64,000 bases of DNA from Prevotellaceae bacterium (GCA_028726625.1 JAQYPT010000073.1:1-64000); one strand, 5' to 3'; counted from the first letter of the stretch, positions 1 to 9,684 are shown. The notes: generated by a model not told the origin, from the letters alone. Numbers and translations: made by a program.

Positions 1-41
1 ACGATTTCTCTGACCGAAAAATAATGGAAATACAAAAGAAA

Positions 42-237
42 ATAAACAGAAGACCAAGAGAAAAATTAAATTTTGATACCCCTAAATACAAATTCTTCGA
101 AAACTTTCCATAAATTTGCATTTGCTGTTGGACTCTACATAAACAGAAGACCAAGAGAAAAATTAAATTTTGATACCCCTAAATACAAATTCTTCGAAAA
201 CTTTCCATAAATTTGCATTTGCTGTTGGACTCTACAT
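42..237. repeat. Exact 97-bp tandem duplication (two copies)
   Basis: Positions 42-138 and 139-235 are identical over 97 bases, and two further bases continue the match. Each copy contains a Bacteroidetes -7 box, TAAATTTG, at 111-118 and 208-215, so a promoter-like element has been doubled upstream of the metallophosphoesterase gene. No ORF lies in the unit. The perfect identity suggests a recent event or an assembly artefact. The remaining sequence up to 300 shows nothing else that I recognise. Confidence 0.93.
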
Positions 238-306
238 TTGAATGAATAGGTTGGCCATGCATGCACAAAAGCATGTAAAATAGTTCACGCTTCATGGTTT
301 TTTGTG

Positions 307-314
307 TACATTTG
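307..314 (+). promoter_or_regulatory. Promoter -7 box for metallophosphoesterase operon
   Basis: TACATTTG matches the Bacteroidetes -7 consensus TAnnTTTG. No good -33 TTTG lies 19-21 nt upstream. Transcription would start near 320, which rules out the GTG at 304 as the start codon if this box is used. Confidence 0.5.
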
Positions 315-399
315 TGGTGCAAATCACATTCACGTGCGAATGAGAGCGGAGGACAACGTGCCTGATCACCCTCTTCTTACGCACTATTATTTTTCATTC

Positions 400-1503
400 A
401 TGAAACTCTGGGGCATTCTTTTTCTGGTGGTTCCCTTGCTGGGAAGTGCCTATGTTTTTTGGCGAACTTGGCAGCTCATGCCATTCTGTACGCTCGCCAA
501 AACGGTCATGCTTCTCCTCATGGCTTTGGCCTTAGTGCTGGTATACGTCACTTTCAGCGGCATCATTGACAAACTGCCTATGTGGTTGGCCACCACGGTT
601 TATCATGTCAGCACGTCATGGCTCATCATCTTGTTTTATCTCTTCATGGTGTTTTTGGTGCTGGACGTGGGAAGATGGGTACATCTCATCCCCCAATCGT
701 TCACTCATCACAGTGTGGTAGGCACGTTGAGCGTGTGTGGGTTCATGGTAGGCATCTTTGTCTATGGCTATTTCAACTATCGCCATAAGGTGCGAGTTGC
801 GATAGATTTGAAGACCGAAAAACAGCTTGAACGTCCGTTGAAGATGGTGATGGTCAGCGATTTGCATTTGGGTTACCACAACCGTCGGGCTGAATTGGCT
901 CGGTGGGTCAACCTGATGAATGCCGAAAAGCCTGACATGATTTTGATTGGTGGCGACATCATCGACCGCAGCATGCGACCGCTGCTGGAAGAGAGGATGC
1001 ACGAGGAGTTTAAAAAGCTACAGGCTCCCATCTATGCATGTTTGGGTAATCACGAATATTACAGCCAGTACGAGGACGCATTGCAATTCTATCGTGACGC
1101 AGGCATCCATCTATTGATAGATAGTGTCACGTTGGTCAATGGGATTCAGGTAGTTGGACGCGACGACAGGTTCAATGTTCATCGAAAGTCTTTGCCCGAA
1201 TTGATGCAGGACGTTGATGGTTCTCGGTACACCATTTTGCTCGATCATCAGCCTTTTCACCTTGATCAGGCCGAGAAAGCTGGTGTAGATTTCCAGTTGA
1301 GTGGTCACACCCACTATGGGCAGGTGTGGCCGGCATCGTGGGTGGAAAAGGGCATTTATGAGAATGCCTACGGGCCTTTGCAGAAAGGCAAGACACAATA
1401 TTTCGTGACAAGTGGTATTGGTATTTGGGGAGGAAAGTTCAGAATTGGTACGCAATCCGAGTATCTGGTAGTAACTTTGACGCCCACGGGTGCAGTAAAT
1501 TGA
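400..1503 (+). CDS. Membrane-anchored metallophosphoesterase (YaeI-like)
   Basis: Calcineurin-like phosphoesterase anchored in the inner membrane. Three to four hydrophobic helices fill the N-terminal third. The catalytic domain then carries the metal-binding blocks in order: SDLHLG (DxH), GGDIIDR (GDxxD), LGNHEYY (GNHE), LDHQP and SGHTHYG (GHTH), so it looks active. Family members hydrolyse phosphodiester or pyrophosphate bonds, including lipid-linked substrates; the substrate here cannot be read from sequence. The ORF is open from a GTG at 304, and ATG 340 is also possible. I prefer ATG 400 because the first membrane helix (KLWGILFLVV) begins there and the -7 box overlaps the GTG. The SprT-like gene follows after 7 nt, so the two form an operon. 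Confidence 0.85.
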   Translation: MKLWGILFLVVPLLGSAYVFWRTWQLMPFCTLAKTVMLLLMALALVLVYVTFSGIIDKLPMWLATTVYHVSTSWLIILFYLFMVFLVLDVGRWVHLIPQSFTHHSVVGTLSVCGFMVGIFVYGYFNYRHKVRVAIDLKTEKQLERPLKMVMVSDLHLGYHNRRAELARWVNLMNAEKPDMILIGGDIIDRSMRPLLEERMHEEFKKLQAPIYACLGNHEYYSQYEDALQFYRDAGIHLLIDSVTLVNGIQVVGRDDRFNVHRKSLPELMQDVDGSRYTILLDHQPFHLDQAEKAGVDFQLSGHTHYGQVWPASWVEKGIYENAYGPLQKGKTQYFVTSGIGIWGGKFRIGTQSEYLVVTLTPTGAVN

Positions 1504-1510
1504 TGTCAAT

Positions 1511-2173
1511 ATGAAAGATACGGTTGTGATTGATGCGATCTGGTTGCATGCGTCTTTTGACACTTTCAACCGCCTGTATTTTGACAATGCGTTGCCCCGT
1601 CCCCGACTTTCGTTATCGCAGTCGCGCACAAGGCTCGGCAGTATGTCGTGCAAGCACAAGCTTACCTGGAGAGGTTGCAAGTCTTACCAGTATGCCATTC
1701 ACATCAGTACCTACTATAATCAGACCGAACGGCAGTATCAGAACGTGCTGTTGCACGAGATGATTCATTATTACATCGCCTACAAAGGCATCGCGGACAC
1801 CTCGCCGCATGGCAAGGTTTTTCGCCAGATGATGAAATATTTGAATGAAAAGAATGGTTGGGAAATTAGCGTCAGCTCTCGGATGAGTGAGGCTAAGCCA
1901 GCCTCCGTGCAATCATCAGCCACGCCTCGTCTCATCCTCTTGCTCGAGGTACGGGGACGGGGGCATTTCGTTTCGGTGGTCAACCACAAGTACGCGTCTG
2001 TGATAGAACACGAGCTACAACGGCTGTCAGAAGTGAAACAGTACGCATGGTACCTGTCTACAGATGCTTATTTTGACAGTTTTCCGGTGGTAAGGAGCCT
2101 TCGGGGCAGGAAGATAACGGTGGAAATGCGAAACGAACTCATTGCCAAACTCACACCTCTGAAGGATGTTTGA
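1511..2173 (+). CDS. SprT-like zinc metallopeptidase domain protein
   Basis: The protein contains LLHEMIHYY, the HExxH zinc motif of SprT/Spartan-like peptidases, followed by SPHGKVF, whose His is the likely third ligand. The N-terminal half (about residues 1-120) is the SprT-like domain. The C-terminal 100 residues lack the cysteine zinc ribbon of classical SprT and are not recognised. It is cytoplasmic, since no signal peptide is present. Eukaryotic relatives degrade DNA-protein crosslinks, but the bacterial role is unclear, so I claim only a putative protease. It is the second gene of the operon with the metallophosphoesterase. Confidence 0.8.
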   Translation: MKDTVVIDAIWLHASFDTFNRLYFDNALPRPRLSLSQSRTRLGSMSCKHKLTWRGCKSYQYAIHISTYYNQTERQYQNVLLHEMIHYYIAYKGIADTSPHGKVFRQMMKYLNEKNGWEISVSSRMSEAKPASVQSSATPRLILLLEVRGRGHFVSVVNHKYASVIEHELQRLSEVKQYAWYLSTDAYFDSFPVVRSLRGRKITVEMRNELIAKLTPLKDV

Positions 2174-2269
2174 TTTGTTTTGTCTTTTCCCTTTTCGTGT
2201 TACTCATGCCGTTCGCACCACGCACCGTGGTAGAGTTGGTTCGGTTGTTCTTTCAATGACAATAAGAAA

Positions 2270-2315
2270 ACAGACTCATCCCGCACCGATTGTTCGGTGA
2301 TAGGGATGGGTCTGT
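2270..2315 (-). terminator. Hairpin terminator between convergent genes
   Basis: ACAGACTCATCCC and GGGATGGGTCTGT form a 13-bp stem with one wobble. The interior holds a smaller ACCG/CGGT hairpin. On the minus strand the stem is followed by TTTTCTT, which suits the PKD-protein gene ending at 2334. It may also stop the plus-strand operon ending at 2173. Confidence 0.6.
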
Positions 2316-2333
2316 TCTATGTGTTATGAGGGA

Positions 2334-4277
2334 TTATCTCTTGACAATCTTCAACACAGCAGGGCTCTTGTCGCACATCCCCCTTACGATGTACATGCCC
2401 GCTGGCAGTGCTTGGAGGGATAGGCGAGCGTTGGGATTCGAAATGGACAGCACGCTGTTACCACTGAGCGTATACACATCCAATCGGTCGAATTGCTTAT
2501 CGAGATACAGTTGTGTGCCGTCAAAGCGTAAACCGGTGGTGGACGCATCGGTCGTTGCCGTCTTTATTCCTGTCGGAATATTCGTGTAGGTTAGGAGAGG
2601 ACATACACCCAGCGATACTTTTGTGTCATCACTTTTGTACCAGAAATATCTCCCTGTATATTGATATTTCTCATCTTCTTCGGCCAATTCGTGGTAGGTG
2701 GTCGACTTACCGTTATCATCACGCTTGAGAGCCAATATGGCTATGTCGTCAACTCCATTATTATCAGCCACGCCAGGAATGCCTTCGATGACTACAAAGA
2801 ATTCTTCATTAATCTCGATTGGCGTTTCAAATTTGAACTTTGTTGCCACAGGATTGTCGTTTGTGAATAGGGCTAGTTGGGAAACCTTCAGTGAACTCTT
2901 TCCCAAGACTTGGCCTGGCATGCCCTTGGCATCAGCTTTCGCAATGCTGACAGTGATGATGGAGTCGGGAGAGATGCTGGTTGTTGACACAAAGAAGATG
3001 CCTACCTCCTTGATAGTTGACTTGACCAGGGGCTGATGGAAATGTTCTGCAAATTTCCTCATACCTAGGAAATTGGAACCAGCATAGTTGCCATAATATC
3101 CAAGAGCTATTTTCTTCAAGTTCTCGCTTTCATCCGGTGAGATGTTCCAGACATACTGTTCGCCACCAGCCTGTATGGCTTTTTGCAAGATATCGGTGTT
3201 CACGCCTGCACTATTGAAAGATCTAAGGGCTACACTGAACACGCCTTGTTTGATGTATTTCACCACCGGATTCTGTTCAGTGCTGTTCTCTATGTTTGTT
3301 CCATTGAACGTCCAATTCCATTCCGTAGGCTTTCCTTCAGATAAATCTTTGAATTGTACGGGGACATCCGTTGGTACAAAGCAAGCGGTATAGGGTGATT
3401 GATAACCTTCTTCTGGTAGGCCAATCCATGCTTTGGGTGCAACCGTAACCACATGGATGTACTCCTTGCGTGTATAAGTGTTGGTGGATTTGCCATCACT
3501 GACGGTGAGTGTCACGGGATAGGTGCCTGCCTGGTCATAACGAACAGTGGGATTTTTGTCTGTCGACTCTGATGGAGTTCCACCTGTAAACGTCCATTTG
3601 TATGATTGAATGTTGCCTTCTGAGGTGTTTTGAAAGTGTACTTCCTCACCTTCATTAATCGTTACAGAGGAGGTTTCTGAAGAGTCTGTTTGCATCAGTT
3701 TGAATCCGTCAATCAAGACATCTTCACCCTGTGTGCCTTTATAGTTGAAACTGAAGCGCACTTTTTTGCCGGCATATTCGGATAAATCAATGTCAAATTT
3801 CTGCCAGTTGGGGCCATCATACCTCATTTCCTGCGCCCACATGAAGGCATCAAGCAAGGTTTTTGACTCGGAAGAGGCTACGTCAATGATAGAAAGAGTC
3901 CATCTGGCACTGAACAAGAAAATGCCACTGAAACAGCTGTAAAACTGGCATTTGCTATTAGGGAGTATCTCTATTTCGGGCGAAATGGTGGTTTCGTTTT
4001 GATTACCATTGCTGTCTGGAATGAATAAGGAATACTTGCTTTTGGGGTCAAAGGCAGTAAAGTCGGGCAAACCTTTTACCCGAGGTTTGGCTATTAAGGT
4101 CCATGTGGCACTGGAGTTTACTCGTAAATACTTCCATGTGTTTGCTTCTTCAACCGAGTCCCAGCCCATTTGGTAGTAGGGCTTCACCGCTTCATCAGCC
4201 ATGAAAGAAGCTTTTACGCCTTGAGCAAAGCTACATAGGGAGAATAAACTCATCAAACTAAGTAATAATTTTCTCAT
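2334..4277 (-). CDS. Secreted PKD-domain protein with type IX sorting domain
   Basis: A 647-residue exported protein. The signal peptide is MRKLLLSLMSLFSLCSFAQ. A jelly-roll-like region follows (about 25-200, with WQKFDIDLSEYAGKKVRF resembling adhesion modules). Two PKD domains come next: about 225-277 (YKWTFTGGTPSE...YPVTLTVSDG) and about 315-370 (WNWTFNGT...). The last 80 residues match a type IX secretion C-terminal sorting domain, with LDVYTLSGNSVLS, LPAGMYIVRG and a basic end. It is probably moved across the outer membrane and attached to the surface. No catalytic motif is visible, so an adhesive or binding role is inference. It is monocistronic with its own promoter and terminator. Confidence 0.82.
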   Translation of the reverse strand: MRKLLLSLMSLFSLCSFAQGVKASFMADEAVKPYYQMGWDSVEEANTWKYLRVNSSATWTLIAKPRVKGLPDFTAFDPKSKYSLFIPDSNGNQNETTISPEIEILPNSKCQFYSCFSGIFLFSARWTLSIIDVASSESKTLLDAFMWAQEMRYDGPNWQKFDIDLSEYAGKKVRFSFNYKGTQGEDVLIDGFKLMQTDSSETSSVTINEGEEVHFQNTSEGNIQSYKWTFTGGTPSESTDKNPTVRYDQAGTYPVTLTVSDGKSTNTYTRKEYIHVVTVAPKAWIGLPEEGYQSPYTACFVPTDVPVQFKDLSEGKPTEWNWTFNGTNIENSTEQNPVVKYIKQGVFSVALRSFNSAGVNTDILQKAIQAGGEQYVWNISPDESENLKKIALGYYGNYAGSNFLGMRKFAEHFHQPLVKSTIKEVGIFFVSTTSISPDSIITVSIAKADAKGMPGQVLGKSSLKVSQLALFTNDNPVATKFKFETPIEINEEFFVVIEGIPGVADNNGVDDIAILALKRDDNGKSTTYHELAEEDEKYQYTGRYFWYKSDDTKVSLGVCPLLTYTNIPTGIKTATTDASTTGLRFDGTQLYLDKQFDRLDVYTLSGNSVLSISNPNARLSLQALPAGMYIVRGMCDKSPAVLKIVKR

Positions 4278-4313
4278 AGATATGTCGTTTTGATGTGTAA
4301 ATGTATAGGGTTA

Positions 4314-4321
4314 CAAAAGTA
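4314..4321 (-). promoter_or_regulatory. Promoter -7 box for PKD protein
   Basis: On the minus strand TACTTTTG fits TAnnTTTG, 36 nt upstream of the ATG at 4277. No TTTG lies at the expected -33 distance. Confidence 0.5.
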
Positions 4322-4499
4322 AACAAAATAAATCAAAATGATTGCTAATATGCGTAAAAACTTTCTGTTTTGTTTGTTTTGTCTTTGTTTTTGTGAAATA
4401 TTGAGAGTAAAAATGGTTTGTTTAGTCACGATGTGACATTTTTTTGTTGCATGATTTTGATCAGCGATAACGTTGTCTTTATGCATAAATGAGCAACAA

Positions 4500-4527
4500 A
4501 AAAGGCCTCCAAGAGTGGAAGCCTTTT
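4500..4527 (-). terminator. Terminator after S41/tricorn-like gene
   Basis: AAAAGGCTTCCA and GGAGGCCTTTT form a 12-bp stem with one U-G pair and a 4-nt loop. On the minus strand a T-run follows, 26 nt past the stop codon at 4554. Confidence 0.8.
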
Positions 4528-4553
4528 ATGGATATTGCATGTCAAATCCTGAC

Positions 4554-7500
4554 TTATTTTCTCAACATCTCCTCGACAGCCCGTTTCAATTGTTGGTCGT
4601 TGCCATTGATGTAATCCTCAGGAGTGTTGTACACTTCGATGTCAGGATTGAGTTGTGTGTTCTCTCCAAAGTTGCCTCGCATGTCCCGGCAGCCCACTTG
4701 AGGAATGCCGAAGACCATGGTATTGTCGATGAGTGTTTCCCACCAAACGGCGGTCATAGTACCAGCAACAGGCGTACCAATCAGCTTTCCAATACCCAAC
4801 TCCTTGTACACGAACGGGAATCCATGTCCATTACTGTAGTCGTCCTCACAAATTAACACGCATGAAGGCTTGGTCCACTTGTTCCAAGGGTCTTTGCCAA
4901 TGAACTGTCCGCGTGGGACAAAGCTCTGATATTGCTTGCCTGAGAGCAATGTACACAAGTCATCGTGCAACCAGCCGCCACCATTGTGCCGCTCGTCTAC
5001 AATCACAGCCTCGCGATTTCTGTTCTTATCGCTCAGCAATTCATGGAATACAGTGCGGAAACTCTCGCTATCCATGGCTTTGACGTGTACGTATGCCAAC
5101 CGTCCATGCGACAGACTATCTACCAATTGACGATTCCTGTCCACCCATCGCTTGTACAACAGTTCGTCTTGATAGCCCTTGCTAATGGCCTTAACCGTTA
5201 CATCGAAACGCTTTTTGGTGGCGGGATTGTACACCGATATCCTGACATTGCGACCCGACTTTCCATCCAACATATAGTAGTAATCTTTGTCTTTCAATAT
5301 CGGTTCACCGTCTATCTTCTCGATGATGCAGCCTTTGGTAACTCCTGTTTTCTTCACTGAGAAAGGTCCACGATTGATAATCTCCTCGACTTTCAGTCCA
5401 TCTCCATCGTATGTCTGGTCGTAGAACAAGCCCAAGGTGGCGGTACTAAGGTTGGCACCACCGCCAAAATAGCGCGCACCCGTGTGAGATGCGTTCAGCT
5501 CGCCCAACAATTCACTGAGCATGTCGCGGAAGTCGTAGTTGTTATTGATATAAGGTAAGAATCGCGCATAACTCTTTTTATAGCCATCCCAATCGACACC
5601 GTGCAGGTCAACCTTATAGAATTTATCCTTCACCTGCTGCCAGATGTGGTTGAACATGTACTCCCTTTCTTGATAAGGCTTGTAGTTGAAACGTGCTTCA
5701 AAGGTGACATTCTTCGACGAGTTGCTACCCATGTCTATCTTCTTGATACCTCCTCCCGAGCATAGGTACAGATTTTTGAAGTCTTTGTCGGCCAGCATGC
5801 CACCTCCTCCAACACCTTTCAACACAATTTTGGTGCTCTTATCTTGTAGGTCGTGCTTCCATAAGTCGTAACCACCCTCGAAGGCAGCCTGATAATAGAG
5901 GGCGTTTCCGTCGTTGCTCAGCACTGCATCGCCCAATCGGCACGAGTTAACAGTGAGCCGAAGTACACGGTCACGGCAGTTGTCCAAGTCCAGTTTGATA
6001 GGCTCTTCCTTCTTTTCTTTCTTCTTCACCGTCACGTCTACCGTCTTTGGCTCTTCGGCTTTCTTCTTCTCTTTCTCGGCTTCGGCAAGGAGGGCCTTTT
6101 CCTCTTTCGTCATCTTGAACTTCTCATATTCGTCCAAATCGAAGAACATGATGTACACATCGTCTTCCGTTCCCCAACTGCCGTGGCTGCGATAGCCTGC
6201 TCGATCGCTTTGGAAGATGATGGCTTTTCCGCCTAACACCCATTTTCCATTACCGGCATTGTAGCCACTTTGTGTAAGGTTGTAAATGGGCTTTTTACCT
6301 TCTGCATCAATCAAGGCGATGTCTTGGTTGTTCCATCCTCCTGTTCCGATATAATTGGAGATGAGCCATTTGCTGTCTGGACTCCATTCAAACCAAATAT
6401 CTCCGTCGCTATAAGAGTAAACATATTTGCCATCCATCAATGTTCTTACTTTCTTGCTCTTTACATCAAGCACCTTGAGCGTACCCCTGTTCTCAAAGAA
6501 GGCAATGCTTTTCCCATCTGGACTATATTGCGGTTGGAAAGAGGTGTAAGCCGAATGGATGAGGCGTTCTTCCTGTAAATCGGTGGCATATGCGAACTGT
6601 TTCTCCGCTTTATTCTTCATGGTGGTTTGGTAAATCTGCCACAACCCTTCTCGTTCCGATGCGTAGACAATAGCGAGTCCGTCGGGAGAGAATTCAATCG
6701 AACGCTCTTGTTCGGGTGTATCGGTGATTTGTTTGGTGGTTTTGTATTCGATGTTGGTCACATATACGTCACCATGCAGCACGAATCCTATTTCCTTTCC
6801 GTTGGGGGAAAGAGCAATCTCTGTCGCTCCCCATGTCTTTATCTGTCGACTCAAGTCGATGTCATTACGGTCGGCAGTGATGCTCACGTTTACTTTTTGG
6901 GGTGCAGCCGACCCCATTTGGGTGTATATCTCACCATCGTAACTGTAGCAAATGCGCCCATTTTGTGCCACTGATAGATAGCGTACAGGGTGTTTGGTAT
7001 GGTGAGTAATTTGCGTCTTTTCAGTGCTTTTCACCCCTCGCTTGTACACATTGAAGGTTCCGTCTTCCTCACTTAGGTAGTAAAAGGAGGTGCCATCGGG
7101 TGCCCAGCGTGGAGTACGATCCTCACCATTGAAGGTAGTAAGTTTGCTAAAGTTGCCATTTTGGTTGAGCCATATATCTCTTGTGATAGGCGATCGGTGA
7201 TGTTTACGGAAGGGGTCTTCGTATCCTTTCTTGTCATGATACAATATCTCGCCCTTTTGGTTGATGCTCAAATCCTCCATGTTCACCACAGAGAAGAGCT
7301 TTGGGCGGTCGCCTTTCAAGTTGACCTCGTACACCTGTGGGAACTGACTGCTGGCAAAAAAGATAGATTTTGCTGTTGGCATGATAGCTGCACTGAACAG
7401 AATGTGTTCGTTGTCACGCCATGCAATGGGAGTTTCGTTGGTGCTTCGGGTGGTAAGCCGTTTGGGTTCGCCACCGAATTTGTCCATTACGAAGATATCT

Positions 7501-7760
7501 AAGCTACCTTCACGGCTTGATGCGAAAGCAATTTTTTTGCCGTCAGGACTCCAAATGGGGTAGGAATCGTATGCTGCATTCGAGGTAAGCTGTCGTGCCT
7601 GACCGCCTGAAGCGGGTACGGTAAACACGTCGCCCTTGTACGAAAACGCAATGGTTTGCCCGTCGGGAGAGATCGAAGTGTGTCTCATCCACAACGGATT
7701 GGTTTGAGCCGCCACAGATAGAGATAGTGTGAGGGCAGCAAAAATGAGTGTTTTTTTCAT
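4554..7760 (-). CDS. Tricorn-like S41 family peptidase with WD40-type propeller
   Basis: A 1068-residue exported protein. The signal peptide is about 1-19 (MKKTLIFAALTLSLSVAAQ). PD40/TolB-like propeller repeats follow (SPDGQTIAFSYKGD, SPDGKKIAFASSREG) to about residue 550. A charged Lys/Glu linker (KALLAEAEKEKKKAEEP) comes before the C-terminal core, with a PDZ-like region (about 770-850) and an S41 protease domain. VDERHNGGGW and EDDYSNGHG are the S41 blocks; Ser976 in YSNG is the likely nucleophile. Length and order match tricorn protease homologues, which degrade peptides. It probably acts in the periplasm. It starts 48 nt after the glycosyltransferase stop with no clear promoter or terminator between, so co-transcription with the glycan operon is possible. 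Confidence 0.88.
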   Translation of the reverse strand: MKKTLIFAALTLSLSVAAQTNPLWMRHTSISPDGQTIAFSYKGDVFTVPASGGQARQLTSNAAYDSYPIWSPDGKKIAFASSREGSLDIFVMDKFGGEPKRLTTRSTNETPIAWRDNEHILFSAAIMPTAKSIFFASSQFPQVYEVNLKGDRPKLFSVVNMEDLSINQKGEILYHDKKGYEDPFRKHHRSPITRDIWLNQNGNFSKLTTFNGEDRTPRWAPDGTSFYYLSEEDGTFNVYKRGVKSTEKTQITHHTKHPVRYLSVAQNGRICYSYDGEIYTQMGSAAPQKVNVSITADRNDIDLSRQIKTWGATEIALSPNGKEIGFVLHGDVYVTNIEYKTTKQITDTPEQERSIEFSPDGLAIVYASEREGLWQIYQTTMKNKAEKQFAYATDLQEERLIHSAYTSFQPQYSPDGKSIAFFENRGTLKVLDVKSKKVRTLMDGKYVYSYSDGDIWFEWSPDSKWLISNYIGTGGWNNQDIALIDAEGKKPIYNLTQSGYNAGNGKWVLGGKAIIFQSDRAGYRSHGSWGTEDDVYIMFFDLDEYEKFKMTKEEKALLAEAEKEKKKAEEPKTVDVTVKKKEKKEEPIKLDLDNCRDRVLRLTVNSCRLGDAVLSNDGNALYYQAAFEGGYDLWKHDLQDKSTKIVLKGVGGGGMLADKDFKNLYLCSGGGIKKIDMGSNSSKNVTFEARFNYKPYQEREYMFNHIWQQVKDKFYKVDLHGVDWDGYKKSYARFLPYINNNYDFRDMLSELLGELNASHTGARYFGGGANLSTATLGLFYDQTYDGDGLKVEEIINRGPFSVKKTGVTKGCIIEKIDGEPILKDKDYYYMLDGKSGRNVRISVYNPATKKRFDVTVKAISKGYQDELLYKRWVDRNRQLVDSLSHGRLAYVHVKAMDSESFRTVFHELLSDKNRNREAVIVDERHNGGGWLHDDLCTLLSGKQYQSFVPRGQFIGKDPWNKWTKPSCVLICEDDYSNGHGFPFVYKELGIGKLIGTPVAGTMTAVWWETLIDNTMVFGIPQVGCRDMRGNFGENTQLNPDIEVYNTPEDYINGNDQQLKRAVEEMLRK

Positions 7761-7808
7761 AAATGTAGGTTTTTTATTATTTAAGATGTTTATTCTTTTA
7801 AGCGATTG

Positions 7809-8834
7809 TTAGTCCCATTTGGATTTGCCACATAGTTTTCGCATCCGATTAACCATTGCCACTTTGATGCGTTTGAAGTTGCCTTTACGCAAGTTGATGA
7901 ACAGCTCTTCTATCGATCGTCCTATCTTGAGCCAAGGATGTCCCCAGCCCATGATGCGGAACATGCGGTGCTTGTAGCCCACATTCTCAATGACATATCG
8001 TGGGTGTTTTAGCGGAAACGACAGTTCGTGACGTTGCATGGTGAAGATTCCTCGAATGGCTTTTGGCAAGTCGTCGTTGCTCCCACTGAGGTGAACACCG
8101 TCTTCGGTAGCTCCGGCGTTGCTGATCATGTTCACTCGGGGAACGATGCAGAGTTGTGAATGGAAGAAGATGGCTGCATGAAAAATCGTTTCGTAATATG
8201 CTTTCCCCACCGAACGGTGATACTCGCAAAACTCAATAAAGTCGCTTTGGTATTTCCTTTCTTCAATAAGAGCTTCCAACTGCTGCCGATTGTATTTGTC
8301 GTCAAGGAATGAATAAGTAGCGTCCCATTTGTCAACTACCCGTTTCCACGATGCCCAACCACTGATGCTAAAGGTAGTGGTGAAGAAATAATCATCGGGA
8401 ATCCCCTGTGTTTCTTCATCGTAATTCATGCCCGCAATCATGCCGATGCGCTCATCATGAGCGTATCTGTCAAGCAAATCTTTGCAAAAAGGGAAGAACG
8501 AGAGGGCAGGCACGTTGTCATCTTCCAAGACAATGCACTTGTCTTCATGGCTGAATGCCCACTTTTGGGAGAGGTATTCGGAAGGGTCACAGCCCCTATT
8601 CACCTCTTGGTAGTTGCGATGTACCTCACATTCCCAGTCAATCTGCTCATCATCGAGCAGCTTTCGGCACGCTTCCATGCGTGGCAAGTCGCTGTCGTTG
8701 CGTGGTCCATCCTGATACAGATACAACTTGCTGGGGCGAGCTAGTTTGATTTGTTCAAACAGGTTGCCCAGTTCCTTGGGACGGTTAAAGAAGAGTATCA
8801 GTACCGCCACGTCTGTTTTTGCAGGCTGTTTCAT
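7809..8834 (-). CDS. Glycosyltransferase, GT2/GT-A type
   Basis: A cytoplasmic GT-A fold glycosyltransferase. The N-terminus VAVLILFFNRPKELGNLFEQI and LYLYQDGPRN are typical of the nucleotide-sugar binding half. LEDDNVP is the DxD-like metal site, and SGWASWKR is shared with Bacteroidetes glycosyltransferases of this class. Donor and acceptor cannot be assigned. It is the last gene of a four-gene run (12522 to 7809) with gaps of 0, 10 and 6 nt, and starts 6 nt after the LicD-family gene, so it probably builds the glycan that LicD modifies. Confidence 0.82.
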   Translation of the reverse strand: MKQPAKTDVAVLILFFNRPKELGNLFEQIKLARPSKLYLYQDGPRNDSDLPRMEACRKLLDDEQIDWECEVHRNYQEVNRGCDPSEYLSQKWAFSHEDKCIVLEDDNVPALSFFPFCKDLLDRYAHDERIGMIAGMNYDEETQGIPDDYFFTTTFSISGWASWKRVVDKWDATYSFLDDKYNRQQLEALIEERKYQSDFIEFCEYHRSVGKAYYETIFHAAIFFHSQLCIVPRVNMISNAGATEDGVHLSGSNDDLPKAIRGIFTMQRHELSFPLKHPRYVIENVGYKHRMFRIMGWGHPWLKIGRSIEELFINLRKGNFKRIKVAMVNRMRKLCGKSKWD

Positions 8835-8840
8835 GTCCTA

Positions 8841-9674
8841 TCAATGTTTATTGGTTTCGTTATTGTATATTTCAATGCTGCCAGTATGAGGTTTCAGTTG
8901 ACTTAAATCGGGCAGCTTCATATAGTCGCCATAGATGTGTCGCAACATGCGGTCGCTGTCATGAGGAGCCATGAAGGGTCGGTTCTCAAACATAATGGTT
9001 GTCAATGGGAATATATTCTCCTCGTATCGGGGATTGTGAAACGGAATGCCAAGTCCGCTGGTGATGGTCTTTGCGCCAGTGATGCGATTCACCAAGCGCA
9101 GTAATGGGTAGATAAATCTTACATTCCACGCATACAGTCGTTTCACTTTTTTCATGCACTCCTCGTCGCTTCCCTTGTAAGTACGCATGAGTTTATACGC
9201 ATGACCGAAGGAAAGTTCCGAAAGTTTGTGTGTCCACATGTGTTGCTTCTCCAAAGGGAAGATGTCTATATAGATGCCACGATGCTTAAAAAAACGGTCG
9301 TAGTTGGGCTTCTCTTCGATATAGGAACAACGGTCGCGCACCTTTGCGTAATGGTAACAATAATTTGGGTCGGTGCAATGGGCTTGCAATGCCAAATCTT
9401 CGGGCAGTTCGTAGGGTAGTATTTCCAAAACTCGCTCGTAGTCTGAGCGCATCATCTCAATGTCCAAGTCATCGTCCCAGGGTATAAAACCGCCATGCCG
9501 AACAGCACCTATCAATGTTCCACTGCTGAGCCAATACCGAATGTTGTGGCGTTGGCATATCTTGTCAACCTCAACAAGGATGTGTAGCATGCGCATCTGT
9601 TGGCGGCGCAGCAACGATCCGTCGGGATTATATCGTTGGCGCAGTTCCTCGTGTGGTATGACTGGTGTGTTCAT
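8841..9674 (-). CDS. LicD-family phosphotransferase
   Basis: LicD proteins transfer a phospho-alcohol such as phosphocholine from a CDP carrier onto a glycan. The signature SSGTLIGAVRHGGFIPWDDDLDI is seen in two parts, SSGTLIGAVRHGG and PWDDDLDIEM. The YHYAKVRDR and IDIFPLE regions are also typical. The ORF is open to 9716, but that start would overlap the upstream gene by 32 nt. The ATG at 9674 leaves a 10-nt gap and begins at MNTPVIPHEELRQRY, so I use it. The gene lies directly downstream of a nucleotidyltransferase that could make its CDP-linked donor. The group transferred is unknown. Confidence 0.88.
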   Translation of the reverse strand: MNTPVIPHEELRQRYNPDGSLLRRQQMRMLHILVEVDKICQRHNIRYWLSSGTLIGAVRHGGFIPWDDDLDIEMMRSDYERVLEILPYELPEDLALQAHCTDPNYCYHYAKVRDRCSYIEEKPNYDRFFKHRGIYIDIFPLEKQHMWTHKLSELSFGHAYKLMRTYKGSDEECMKKVKRLYAWNVRFIYPLLRLVNRITGAKTITSGLGIPFHNPRYEENIFPLTTIMFENRPFMAPHDSDRMLRHIYGDYMKLPDLSQLKPHTGSIEIYNNETNKH

Positions 9675-9684
9675 GAGTGCTGTT

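Noticed and set aside
304-399. Longer N-terminus of the metallophosphoesterase from GTG 304
   Set aside because: A -7 box overlaps it and the extra residues are unlike the membrane helix start at ATG 400; ATG 340 remains possible.
4274-4486. 70-codon minus-strand ORF upstream of the PKD gene
   Set aside because: It overlaps the promoter of the PKD gene and has low-complexity AT-rich content.
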